Shown here piece after piece: positions 18,201 through 25,713 of a stretch of 64,000 bases of DNA. Position 1 is the first letter of the stretch. Every line of letters begins with the position of its first letter. A program made the position numbers and the translations under genes. This DNA is from Stigmatella erecta (GTDB lineage Bacteria; Myxococcota; Myxococcia; Myxococcales; Myxococcaceae): NCBI RefSeq assembly GCF_900111745.1, contig NZ_FOIJ01000027.1:1-64000 (forward strand), read 5' to 3'. The notes below the pieces were generated by a model. It did no database searches and had not been told where the DNA came from. It saw only the letters and a program-made list of their open reading frames with translations.

Positions 18201-18571
18201 ACGTCCGGGGTGTGCCGGGGCTCGCGTGGGTAGCGCTCCAGGAATGCCTCGAACTGGGCAATGGCCGCCAGCCGCTCCTGGCGCTCGACGGCCTCCAGCG
18301 CGCCGAGGTTCTTCTCATAGGAGGAGGTCAGCTCGCCGCGCCGCGCCTCGTACCGGCGCTCCATCAACCGCCGCGCTTCGAGCCGGTACTCGCGGGCCTC
18401 GGCCTCATAGGCCTGGAGGGCGCGGCTGAGCTCCTGGAGCAGCGCCTCGTCCTCCGGCGTGCGGCCCATGCCCTCCAGGTAGCGGCCCTGCACGGGGGCG
18501 GGGGAGGGCGGCTGGGCGGAGGCCACCCAGGGCACCAGCGCCAGCAGCATGGGGATCAGGCGCCGCATCAC
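15239..18571 (-). CDS. Large periplasmic TPR protein (AgmU/GltD-like)
   Basis: 1110 residues with a signal peptide (IPMLLALVPWVASAQ). The rest is helical and made of tetratricopeptide units, some of the YbgF/outer-membrane-assembly type with the spaced FLERYPREP and LIARYPKSRFA pattern, running to about residue 950, then a coiled-coil-like end. There are no enzyme motifs. Size, export and position before a TPR lipoprotein match AgmU/GltD, the periplasmic TPR scaffold of gliding motility. Four-base overlaps join it to both neighbours (18568-18571 and 15239-15242), so these genes are made as one unit. Confidence 0.85.
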   Translation of the reverse strand: MMRRLIPMLLALVPWVASAQPPSPAPVQGRYLEGMGRTPEDEALLQELSRALQAYEAEAREYRLEARRLMERRYEARRGELTSSYEKNLGALEAVERQERLAAIAQFEAFLERYPREPRHTPDVMFRLAELYYERSSDEHLTALSAHEQKLQTLPDSAQPPEEPAVNFGLSIALYQRLIHGFPDYRLNDGAWYLLGYCQEKQNQFDESHATYQQLIARYPKSRFAIEAWVRIGEHYFDSYSGPEALAKAAEAYEAATKDPTHPLYDKALYKLGWTYYRMDRFGEAVARFLDLADFYEAQKQAQGEGFGGGDLREEALQYVAVSLADDTWGGLPRTEAVLAQRGPRPYEADLYRRLGNVWFDQTNHPDAITAYRRALQKDPLAPDAPRLQQRIVEAYERDRKLPESFAEAEVLARLYSPGSDWYKANAHSPQALATANAMAEKSLYSAAIYHHQQALALKKEGSPEQARAGYQVAAASYGNYLERFPRSPNAYEIRFYYAECLYHSLQFSLAARNYEQVRDWPKDTRFLKDAAFSTVLAWQQQLTLDIQSGQAKQYKALRASELAEAQQIERLPLSEAETRLVAGSDVYVEKLPRDEKSPGIAYKAAELFYAHNDFPEARRRLEAIVQNWPKHEVAGFSTNLIVESFLIDKDWRSVEEVSGRLIANKDVIDPSSNLYKELVKYKLSGRFKLADQLLAAGQYDEAAQKYLLLVEEAPRHEFADKALNNAAIAYENTRRFDSALKLYERIYREYPTSKLADAALFRVAVNAEKSYDFEKAVVSYQKLVKDYPTSKDREAALFNAARLLEAQQRYPEAARAFMRLVELFPKSEDAPRNQYRAALIFEKHQDWWRTLRELNAFVRTFANKPAQAELVVEAHKRLGEAFLKVDKERDARRSWTRAADEFNRRGMKPDTHPRAAEAAAFSRFQLAELELKEFDTLKIGGRGKALERSFEAKRNGVKAVNSAYDKVFPFKRLEWSLAASYRKGYVLERFANTIIETPVPADVKRLGEEAVVAYQDLLAQQTAEVEDKAVEKYAATLQEIRKSHVSNEWSRRTLESLNRFRPKEYPVLKEPKQSIASATAYPEGLVGQLPGSTAGASEPTQKLSTGGDK

Positions 18572-20913
18572 TCGCCGGTGTCCTGGAGGGAGTCCTGGAG
18601 GCTCTTGTCCAGGGCGCGCACCGCCCCGTCCTTCTGGACGGACAGCGCCTGGATCTGCTCCGTCTTGTCCTGCTTGCGCGTGAAGGCCACGTCCACGAGG
18701 CCCAGGTCCCCCTTGAGCACCAGCTCGTAGAAGTGCTGGCGGACGCGGCGGAAGCTGTCGAAGGCGATGCGGCCCACGAGGTTGCGCGCATCCGCCGAGG
18801 CGGTGGCCGTCTCCGCGTCATACCGCGACAGCAGCACCTCCTCGGCCCGGACCTTGTCCTGGATGATGCGCACGCGGCGCTCCCGCTGGGCCTGCAGCAC
18901 GCCCTTGGAGGCGCCCACCCGGGCGCGAAGGCCGTCGGCGCGCTCGCGCACCTCCTGCACGCGCGCCATCTGCCGGGCCACGTCCTCGGGGAGCCGGCTG
19001 GAGATGGAGGCCAGCAGCAGGTGCTCGCGCTGGAGCACCTCGTAGAACTGCTGGCGGATGGTCTCCTCGCCCGCCACGAAGGAGGCCACGTGGGTGCGCT
19101 CGTCGGAGAGCTGGGCGCGGGTGCGGGCCAGCTCCGCCTTCAAGTCCTCCTGGAGGTCCGTCTCGGCCTGGATCTTCCCGAGCACGTCGATCTCCGCCTC
19201 GGACGGCGGCTTCTTCGGGTCGCGCGAGTCGGCCAGCCACTTGAGCACCGAGGCCGTCACGGCATTCTGGCTCTGCAGCTCGTAGATGAGCCGGAAGGCC
19301 TCGCGGTCCAGCGTGTCGATGCGGGCCTGCATCCGCTGGCGCCGGGTCTCCTTCTCCTCCAGGGTGGTGGGCAGCAGGGCGAAGCGCTCGGACACGGGCT
19401 CGCGCTCGCGGCGGAGGGCCTCCAGCTGCTGGCGCTCCCTGGGCGTGAGGTGCTCCAGCACCAGGTCCGCCTCCAGCTGCACCAGCACGTGCTCCATCCG
19501 GATGAGCCCGCTCTCCACGGCGTCCACGCGGTTGTACCCCTCGTGCAGCTCGGGAAACGCCTCCCAGCCCTGCTTGGCCAGGGTGTCGAGGACGCGCGTG
19601 GCCAGTGCCCGGGCCTCGGTGACGCCCTTCTGGCCCTTGGCGAGGTCTCCCACCAGCCGCGAGGCGTCGGAGATCTCCTGCTGCGTGGTGGCGTAGCGCA
19701 GCGCCACCGGGGGCAGCAGCGTGCCCAGCTCCAGCGTGCGGCTGCTCTCGGAGAGCAGGTTGTCGAAGTAGACGACCGGATCGCTCGTGCGGGTGAGCAG
19801 CTCGTCGAGCTGGTCCTTCACCGGCCGGTACGCGGTGATGACCTGGTGGTAGCTCTCGGTGGCCTCGTCGTAGCGCCGCATCTTGAGCAACAGGTGCGCC
19901 TGGAGGAGCTGGGCATCGGGCACCCGCGTGGACTCGGGGGCCATCTGCAGCAGCAGGTCGACGGCGTCCTTGGCGGGCCCGTAGCGGCCCCGCTTCACCT
20001 GCGTCCAGGCCACCTCGTAGAGCGTGTCCACGAAGTATTCGCTGTCCCGGGGAATCTCCTGGTAGCGGTCCAGCGCCTCGTCCAGCCGTCCACTCTCGTA
20101 GAGCAACCGGCCCATGGAGAGGTTGGCGAGCTCGCGGATGCGCAGCTCCTCCTGGCTGCTGGTGGGCAGGGCCGTCACGGCGCGGAAGCGCTCGATGGCG
20201 TCCGCGAACTCCCCAGCCTGCACGGACAGCACGCCCAGGTGGTAGGCGCTCTGCCGGGGGATGAGCTCGTTGGGGGCCTGCGTCAGCGGCTCGAACGCGG
20301 CCCGGGCGCTGCGGATGCGCTCCGCGGGGGGCAGGTCCGTGCGCTTGAAGAGCCACTTGGCGTACACGTACGCCAGCTCGGGCGGGAGCTGGCCTCCGGA
20401 CAGCCGCCGGGCCTGTTCGATGTACGAGTCGATGTCCTCGAACTGGTTGAGGCGGCTGGCGACGCTCAGGTACCGCGACAGGCCGTCCTTGTAGCGCTCC
20501 GTGGGCGGCAGGGAGAGCTGCTGGCGCAGGTACAGCCGCGCGCCGATGAAGTTCTGCTGCTGGTAGAGCGCGTCCGACAGGTAGAAGAGCGCATCGGCGT
20601 AGCGCGGATGGCTCTTGAAGGCCGGTTCGCTCACCAAGTCATAGAAGAGGACCGACGCCGAGGCCCAGTCGCCCAGCAGGTACTGAATCTCTCCATCGGA
20701 GAAGCGCCGCAGGTGGCTGCCGTCGTCCGTGGGCTCGGGGCGCTGGGTGAACTGCGTCTCGACGAAGCGGATGTGGGCGTCCGCGTTCTGGAGCTGCTCC
20801 TCCACCTGCTTCAGCGGAAGCGCGTGCTCCGGGGGCTCCGCGTGGGCGGGGCCCGGCACGGGGGTCAGCAGCAGGGCCGTTGCGGCGAAGGCCAGGACGC
20901 GGGAGGGACTCAC
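18568..20913 (-). CDS. Large periplasmic TPR/coiled-coil protein
   Basis: 781 residues with a signal peptide (FAATALLLTPVPGPAHA). Residues 40-400 hold TPR-like helical pairs, including DALFYLSDALYQQQNFIGARLYL and DALDRYQEIPRDSEYFVDTLYEV. Residues 470-780 are rich in Glu, Arg and Gln and should form long coiled coils. It is upstream of, and overlaps, the 1110-residue TPR gene, and follows a secreted coiled-coil gene by 12 bases. I see no family-specific function; it is probably a second structural element of the trans-envelope assembly encoded here. Confidence 0.82.
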   Translation of the reverse strand: MSPSRVLAFAATALLLTPVPGPAHAEPPEHALPLKQVEEQLQNADAHIRFVETQFTQRPEPTDDGSHLRRFSDGEIQYLLGDWASASVLFYDLVSEPAFKSHPRYADALFYLSDALYQQQNFIGARLYLRQQLSLPPTERYKDGLSRYLSVASRLNQFEDIDSYIEQARRLSGGQLPPELAYVYAKWLFKRTDLPPAERIRSARAAFEPLTQAPNELIPRQSAYHLGVLSVQAGEFADAIERFRAVTALPTSSQEELRIRELANLSMGRLLYESGRLDEALDRYQEIPRDSEYFVDTLYEVAWTQVKRGRYGPAKDAVDLLLQMAPESTRVPDAQLLQAHLLLKMRRYDEATESYHQVITAYRPVKDQLDELLTRTSDPVVYFDNLLSESSRTLELGTLLPPVALRYATTQQEISDASRLVGDLAKGQKGVTEARALATRVLDTLAKQGWEAFPELHEGYNRVDAVESGLIRMEHVLVQLEADLVLEHLTPRERQQLEALRREREPVSERFALLPTTLEEKETRRQRMQARIDTLDREAFRLIYELQSQNAVTASVLKWLADSRDPKKPPSEAEIDVLGKIQAETDLQEDLKAELARTRAQLSDERTHVASFVAGEETIRQQFYEVLQREHLLLASISSRLPEDVARQMARVQEVRERADGLRARVGASKGVLQAQRERRVRIIQDKVRAEEVLLSRYDAETATASADARNLVGRIAFDSFRRVRQHFYELVLKGDLGLVDVAFTRKQDKTEQIQALSVQKDGAVRALDKSLQDSLQDTGE

Positions 20914-20925
20914 CGGGGTGCGCCC

Positions 20926-21699
20926 TTACGGAGTGCCGGTGGTGGAAGTGGGGCCCAGGGGCGCTTCGGGGACGGGGGCGGCGGCCTTGCCGGGCTCGCG
21001 CGACACCTCGATGTCGTAGCGCACCGCGGGACGATCCTTCAGGTCCGTGGTGAAGCCCCCCTTCTCGAAGCCGACCACCGTCAACGCCGTCCGCTTGCCG
21101 GCATCGGCGCTGAACGTGTAGCTGGACTGCACCTTGAACTTGTAGCCATCCAGGTAGCTGAACACGCCGTAGCCGTTGCCCCGGTACGTCAGCCGCACGG
21201 ACACCTGGTGCTGGCCGGGGATGATGCGGCCGTTGAAGATCTCGAACCCCTCGGGCTTGTCGAGCTCGCCGTTCTCGTTCACGCGCGTGAAGATGGGCGC
21301 GCCGTCCAGCGAGTAGCTCACCGACTCCAGGACGAAGGAGCTGCCCAGGGTGTTCTTGTGGATGAGCACCGCGCGCGCGCCCGAGGCGATGTCCCCGGCG
21401 AGCACCGTCTCCTGCAGCAGCATCAGCCGCGCCTTGGAGCGGTAGATCTTCTCCTTCAGGTCGACGACCTGCTCCTCCAGCGTCTTGACGCGGGTGTTGA
21501 AGGACTCCTCGGCCGTCTGGGCGGAGACCGCGGCCTCAGGGCTCGGGGGCGCAGGGGCCGCGGGGGCAGGCGCGGCGGGGACTTCGGCCGCGGGGGCCGC
21601 AGGGGCCTCCTGGGCGGACACCGGCAAGCTCAGGCCGATGCCCAGCAGCGCGAAGAGGCAGAGGGTGGAGGAAGCGCAACGCACGAGCGACCTCGACAA
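20926..21699 (-). CDS. Secreted coiled-coil/beta-domain protein, unknown function
   Basis: 257 residues: a signal peptide ending near SLPVSAQ, an Ala/Pro-rich linker (30-60), a short coiled coil (NTRVKTLEEQVVDLKEKIYRSKARL, about residues 68-92), and a beta-rich C-terminal domain (FVLESVSYSLDGAPIF, IIPGQHQVSVRLTYRG). The Ala/Pro linker can mislead automatic annotation toward dihydrolipoamide acetyltransferase; no lipoyl or catalytic motif is present. It stands between mglA (89 bases) and the TPR genes and is likely a periplasmic part of the same module. Confidence 0.78.
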   Translation of the reverse strand: MSRSLVRCASSTLCLFALLGIGLSLPVSAQEAPAAPAAEVPAAPAPAAPAPPSPEAAVSAQTAEESFNTRVKTLEEQVVDLKEKIYRSKARLMLLQETVLAGDIASGARAVLIHKNTLGSSFVLESVSYSLDGAPIFTRVNENGELDKPEGFEIFNGRIIPGQHQVSVRLTYRGNGYGVFSYLDGYKFKVQSSYTFSADAGKRTALTVVGFEKGGFTTDLKDRPAVRYDIEVSREPGKAAAPVPEAPLGPTSTTGTP

Positions 21700-21788
21700 A
21701 GAAGCTGGCCTGACCGGCGCCCGGTCATAACACCCTTTCCCCCCAAGGCATCAGAGGGGGGCGGATGAGCGGCTGCTTGCTCCGCGAG

Positions 21789-22376
21789 CTAGCCGCCTTT
21801 GCGCAGCTCCGTGAGCACCAGCTTCGCCACCGCCTTGAGCGTGTCGAACACGCCCACGCCGGTGGGCGCCACGGCCTGGTACTCGGGGATGTTGCGCGGG
21901 TTGAGCGCCTTGCGGATCTCCTCCACCGTCACCGCGTTGGGCAGGTCCCGCTTGTTGTACTGCATGACGTACGGGATCTTGTTCAGATCGTAGCCTTGCT
22001 CAGCCAGGTTGATGCGCAAGTTCTCGAGCGACTCCATGTTCGCTTCCATACGCTCGATCTGGCTGTCGGCCACGAACACCACGCCGTCCACGCCCTTGAG
22101 GATGAGCTTGCGGCTGGCGTCGTAGAACACCTGGCCGGGCACCGTATAGAGGTGGAAGCGCGTCTTGAAGCCGCGGATCTCGCCGAGCGAGAGCGGAAGG
22201 AAGTCGAAGAAGAGCGTCCGGTCCGTCTCGGTGGAGAGCGAGATGAGCTTGCCCTTCGTGTCCGCGGCGGTCTTGTTGTAGATGTACTGAAGGTTGGTCG
22301 TCTTCCCGCAGAGCCCCGGCCCGTAATAGACGATCTTGCAGTTGATCTCGCGGGAGGAGTAGTTGATGAAGGACAT
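21789..22376 (-). CDS. mglA: Ras-like polarity GTPase MglA
   Basis: A 195-residue small GTPase that sets the leading pole and drives motility in myxobacteria. The P-loop GPGLCGKT is at 19-26 and the base-recognition motif NKRD at 141-144. The switch-II region reads TVPGQ with Thr78 where Ras has Asp, a hallmark of MglA. Length and sequence are essentially those of Myxococcus MglA. It acts with MglB, whose gene lies 11 bases upstream, and with the gliding and type IV pilus machines. Genes downstream on the same strand encode a Glt-like envelope module, placing the GTPase beside a probable output machine. Confidence 0.98.
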   Translation of the reverse strand: MSFINYSSREINCKIVYYGPGLCGKTTNLQYIYNKTAADTKGKLISLSTETDRTLFFDFLPLSLGEIRGFKTRFHLYTVPGQVFYDASRKLILKGVDGVVFVADSQIERMEANMESLENLRINLAEQGYDLNKIPYVMQYNKRDLPNAVTVEEIRKALNPRNIPEYQAVAPTGVGVFDTLKAVAKLVLTELRKGG

Positions 22377-22387
22377 GGCTTCCCGGC

Positions 22388-22867
22388 TTACTCGCTGAAG
22401 AGGTTGTCGATATCGTCGTCGGAAATCTCGGCGAACGGCGAACCGATCCCCGGAGTGTCGGTCTTCTTCACCAGGCTCTCGAAGATCTTCGCCAGCTCGT
22501 CGCTGGCCTTCTTGATGCGCAGGCGGACGAGGCCGAGGCTGGTGCGGTTGTCAAAGATGACGACCAGCACCACCCGGCTGCCGACGATGGTCATGTAGAG
22601 GGAGTCCTTCGCCCCCTCGTGGAATTGGTTCGGGAACTCGTTCTCGCCAATCAGCTTGGCCAGACCGCCCATCGCCGCCACGTTACCGGCCGTCAGCGAG
22701 GCCAGTGAGGTGGTGTCGATGTTCTGCGTCTGGCCCGCCGAGGAGATGAGCTGCCCGTTCTTGTCGACGAGGAACACCACCTTCGCGTTCGCGTCCTTGG
22801 TCAGCCGGTCGCAAACCGCGTTGATCTTGGTGAACTCCTCTTCGTACATCACCAATTGCGTGCCCAT
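22388..22867 (-). CDS. mglB: MglB, Roadblock/LC7 GTPase-activating protein of MglA
   Basis: 159 residues with a Roadblock/LC7 domain over residues 5-130 ([16 protein letters not shown], then [19 protein letters not shown]) and an acidic C-terminal tail ([15 protein letters not shown]). MglB dimers bind MglA-GTP and stimulate hydrolysis at the lagging pole. It is the first gene of the transcript, with mglA 11 bases downstream, as in other myxobacteria. A 182-bp region without genes precedes it and should hold the promoter. Confidence 0.98.
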   Translation of the reverse strand: MGTQLVMYEEEFTKINAVCDRLTKDANAKVVFLVDKNGQLISSAGQTQNIDTTSLASLTAGNVAAMGGLAKLIGENEFPNQFHEGAKDSLYMTIVGSRVVLVVIFDNRTSLGLVRLRIKKASDELAKIFESLVKKTDTPGIGSPFAEISDDDIDNLFSE

Positions 22868-22923
22868 GGGCGTATCCGCTCCTCTACGCTCCTCAGCGTT
22901 CGCTTCTCCCCGCGTGTTAGCGG

Positions 22924-22954
22924 CCTCCGGGGTTTCCGGAGTGAATCCCGGAGG
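22924..22954. promoter_or_regulatory. Inverted repeat upstream of mglB
   Basis: CCTCCGGG (22924-22931) pairs with CCCGGAGG (22947-22954) around a 15-base loop, about 60-90 bases before the mglB start. It may be an operator or a leader hairpin of the mglBA mRNA. No T-run follows on the coding strand. Confidence 0.35.
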
Positions 22955-23049
22955 TTAGATGCGTCGCTCCCGACCGGCGGATGCTTAGCAGACACCTCCC
23001 TGTCCAGCAAGCTACGTGACCGCTCTTTCTCGGAGATCAGCGGTTGGGT

Positions 23050-24012
23050 TCAAGGTACACGCACTGCTACATCGCTGATCGTACAATGCGGCCCGCCCGG
23101 ACGCGCGCCCGTCCGGTCCTCCAGGAACAGCTGGGGGTTGTCCTCGGAGGCCCGGAACGTCAGCGCGGTGCGCTCCGGCTGCAACCCGACTTTGAGGGGC
23201 AGGGGCTCCTGGGCGCCGATGCGCACCCGGAAGTCCTGGCCGAACACGTCCGCCGGGGGGGCCAGCTTGCTCTTGCGGCCCTTCTGGGCCGGGGGCGTGC
23301 AGGTGCCGGTGGCGTGAAGGATGTAGGTGAAGCCCGCCTGGATGTTGCGGGTGCGGAACGTCCGCTGGCCGCCACTCTTGAGGGTGCCGCGCGTGCTCCA
23401 CGCCTCGCTGCCCGGGCGGGGGGCGTGCGAGGGTGTCTGGGCGGCCTCCTCGGCCCGCTCGGCCAGGGCGCGCTCCTCGCGGGCCAGGGCCTCGCGCGCC
23501 TCGGCGTCTGACTGGAGGGCGCTCTGGTGGCGGGCCAGCAGGGCCCGGGCCTGCTCGCCATACTCGGGGTGGCTCGCCAGGGCGGAGGCCAGCTGCACGG
23601 CCAGGGCGTTCTCGGACTCCTGGCCCGCGAGCTGGGCACGCAGGAGCTTCGCCCGGGCGGCGCTCTTCGGGTGGTCCTTGAGAATCGCGTCCAGCAACCG
23701 GGCCGCGTCTGTGCGCTCCTCCACACTGAGGAGGCTCTCCGCGTGGGCCGTGCGCACGCCTGGGTCCTCCGGGGCCAGCGCCAGCGCGCGCTCGGTGAGC
23801 GCGAAGGCCAGCACGGTGTCCTGCGCCCGACAGGCGGAGGCGCCGCGCACGAGCAGCCGCGCCGCGGGGACGCGGCTGCCGGCGGCGGGGCTGTCCGCGG
23901 GGGCGAAGAGCGCCTGGAGCCCCTCGCAATCGCGGGCCGCCAGGAGCTTCTCGCCGGAGTCCAACCGTGGGTCGCTGACGGACAGCAGGGTCATCAGCAG
24001 CAGGGAGCGCAT
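23050..24012 (-). CDS. Exported TPR-like protein of unknown function
   Basis: 320 residues starting MRSLLLMTLLSVSDP, a weak signal peptide. Residues 20-150 look like degenerate TPR helices (VLAFALTERALALAPEDPGVRTAHAES pattern). Residues 150-210 are charged and helical, and the final ~100 residues are a beta-rich domain (SGGQRTFRTRNIQAGFTYIL, then CTPP with a later PHCTISD, possibly a disulfide pair). It runs in the mglB direction but is separated from mglB by 182 bp and lies divergent from the beta-barrel operon that starts at 24115. I do not recognise the family. Confidence 0.72.
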   Translation of the reverse strand: MRSLLLMTLLSVSDPRLDSGEKLLAARDCEGLQALFAPADSPAAGSRVPAARLLVRGASACRAQDTVLAFALTERALALAPEDPGVRTAHAESLLSVEERTDAARLLDAILKDHPKSAARAKLLRAQLAGQESENALAVQLASALASHPEYGEQARALLARHQSALQSDAEAREALAREERALAERAEEAAQTPSHAPRPGSEAWSTRGTLKSGGQRTFRTRNIQAGFTYILHATGTCTPPAQKGRKSKLAPPADVFGQDFRVRIGAQEPLPLKVGLQPERTALTFRASEDNPQLFLEDRTGARPGGPHCTISDVAVRVP

Positions 24013-24114
24013 GGCCCGCCATTTACGGGATGAGACAGGGGGCTGACAATCCAGGGGATTCTTCATCCCGGGTTTGGGGGAAGCTCCGCTCTTTCCTATA
24101 TACTCCTGGGGGCC

Positions 24115-25713
24115 TTGGCCTCCTCGTGCCGCTGCCCTTCGCTGCTTGCCCTCGTTGTGCTCGCCCTCGTGGGGATGCCGCGCGACGGCATGGCCCAGGG
24201 CCCGGGCGCGGACGGGGCCGGGCACGGCTGGGAGCGCGCCTCGCTGCGCCTGCGCTACGGGTTGGCCCTCCGGGAGGGGCAGCAGGTGGCCCCCACCCCC
24301 GGCTTCCGCTACTCCGGGATGACCCCCAACGACATGGCGGCCTGGGCCACCGTGTATGGGTGGCAGGGGCTCGGGGCCTGGGCGGGGGTCCAGCGCGAGG
24401 GCTTCTCCCTGCGGCGGGAGTCGGCGCTCCTGTCCGAGGGCAGCCTGCTGCGGGCGGCCGGAGGGCTCGTGGGGCGGGTGCGGCTCGGGCCCGTCCGGGC
24501 GGAGCTGACCGCCGGGTACGGCTTTGCCCAGTTGCCGCTCTTTGGCGGCGCGATTCCGGGGGCGCCCGCGTTCCAGTCCGGCGAGCGGCAGGCGGTGCTC
24601 GTGGGCGGGCGGCTGCGTTTTCCGCTGCTGCTCCAGCTCCAGGGCGAGGTGCGGGGAGAGTATCCCCTGGTCCTCTCCGCGAAGGATGCGGCGGGGGCGG
24701 AGGCCCGCTCGCGGGGCTTCGAGCTGGGGGCCGCGCTGCGCGTTCCCCTCGTCCAGGCACGCCGCTGGTCGGGCGCGCTCGCGCTCGACTACCAGTACCT
24801 CCATGACCGGCTGTCGGCCTCCCGGGCCTCCTCGGAGCAGACGCTTCAGCGGGTGGGCGCGGCGCTGGAGCTCTCCTGGTTCGATGCGGAAGTCTCTCGC
24901 GCGTCAGCCGCCTCCGATTCCGAGGCGCCACCGCCGCCGCCCGCGTGGGGCGCGCTGGCGCTGAAGGTGGTCGATGCGCAGACCGGTGAGCCTCTGGGGA
25001 GCGCCCCGGTGACGCTCGTGGTGGCGGGGGAGGCCCAGGCGCCCCAACTGGCGGATCCGGAGGGGCTGCTCCTGGCGCCGGAGCTCGAGCCGGGCGAGGT
25101 GGTGGCCCAGGTCCGGGCCGAGGGCTATCAGCTCGCCGAGGCGAGCGTCACGGTGGAGGTGGGCGCCCGCGCCACGCTGGAGGTCCGCGCCCAGAAGCTT
25201 CCACCCCAGGTGGGCTCCCTGCGGATCTCCGTGGCCGACAAGCGCGATGGCTCGCCCGTGCCGGATGCCGTGCTCGGGGTGGGGACGCGGGAGCTTCGGG
25301 TGAATGCCGCGGGGCAGGTGCGCCTGGATGATGTGGCGCCCGGGCCCGTCTCGGTCCGGGTCACCGCGCCCGGCTTCCAGCCGATGGAAGAGGCCGCGTT
25401 CGTCGTCGCGGGACAGGAGGCCGTGCTCCCCGTGCAGCTCCTGCCGGTCCGGCGCGTGGGCCACGCCACCATCTCGGGACGGGTGCGCAGCACCCAGGGG
25501 CGCGCCCTCGTGGCCCGGCTTGTCATTCCCACGACGAAGGTGCGCACCCGCACCCAGGCCCAGGGGACCTTTTCCCTGAAATTGAAGCCTGGTACCTACC
25601 GCATCATTATTTCCGCCAAGGGCCACCTCTCGCAGACCAAGTCCGTCACCGTGCGCGATGGGGAGCAGGCCATCTTCAACGTTGACCTCTTCCCGAGGAC
25701 GAGGTCCCGGTGA
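24115..25713 (+). CDS. Outer-membrane barrel with carboxypeptidase-regulatory-like repeats
   Basis: 532 residues, with TTG as the only good start. A signal peptide (LLALVVLALVGMPRDGMAQ) is followed by about 240 residues of beta-barrel-like strands (SLRLRYGLALREGQ, VRAELTAGYGFAQL, SGALALDYQYL). Then come three or four CarboxypepD-regulatory/PEGA-like beta-sandwich repeats (GALALKVVDAQTGEPLG, GSLRISVADKRDGSPV, ATISGRVRSTQGRA and KLKPGTYRIIISAKGH). The barrel should sit in the outer membrane with the repeats in the periplasm. Its stop overlaps the GTG of the FecR-domain lipoprotein, and the membrane kinase follows, so it probably passes a signal or force inwards. The function is not known. Confidence 0.75.
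   Translation: MASSCRCPSLLALVVLALVGMPRDGMAQGPGADGAGHGWERASLRLRYGLALREGQQVAPTPGFRYSGMTPNDMAAWATVYGWQGLGAWAGVQREGFSLRRESALLSEGSLLRAAGGLVGRVRLGPVRAELTAGYGFAQLPLFGGAIPGAPAFQSGERQAVLVGGRLRFPLLLQLQGEVRGEYPLVLSAKDAAGAEARSRGFELGAALRVPLVQARRWSGALALDYQYLHDRLSASRASSEQTLQRVGAALELSWFDAEVSRASAASDSEAPPPPPAWGALALKVVDAQTGEPLGSAPVTLVVAGEAQAPQLADPEGLLLAPELEPGEVVAQVRAEGYQLAEASVTVEVGARATLEVRAQKLPPQVGSLRISVADKRDGSPVPDAVLGVGTRELRVNAAGQVRLDDVAPGPVSVRVTAPGFQPMEEAAFVVAGQEAVLPVQLLPVRRVGHATISGRVRSTQGRALVARLVIPTTKVRTRTQAQGTFSLKLKPGTYRIIISAKGHLSQTKSVTVRDGEQAIFNVDLFPRTRSR

Noticed and set aside
20926-21699. Dihydrolipoamide acetyltransferase
   Set aside because: Only the Ala/Pro linker resembles that enzyme; there is no lipoyl-lysine motif or catalytic domain, and a signal peptide is present.
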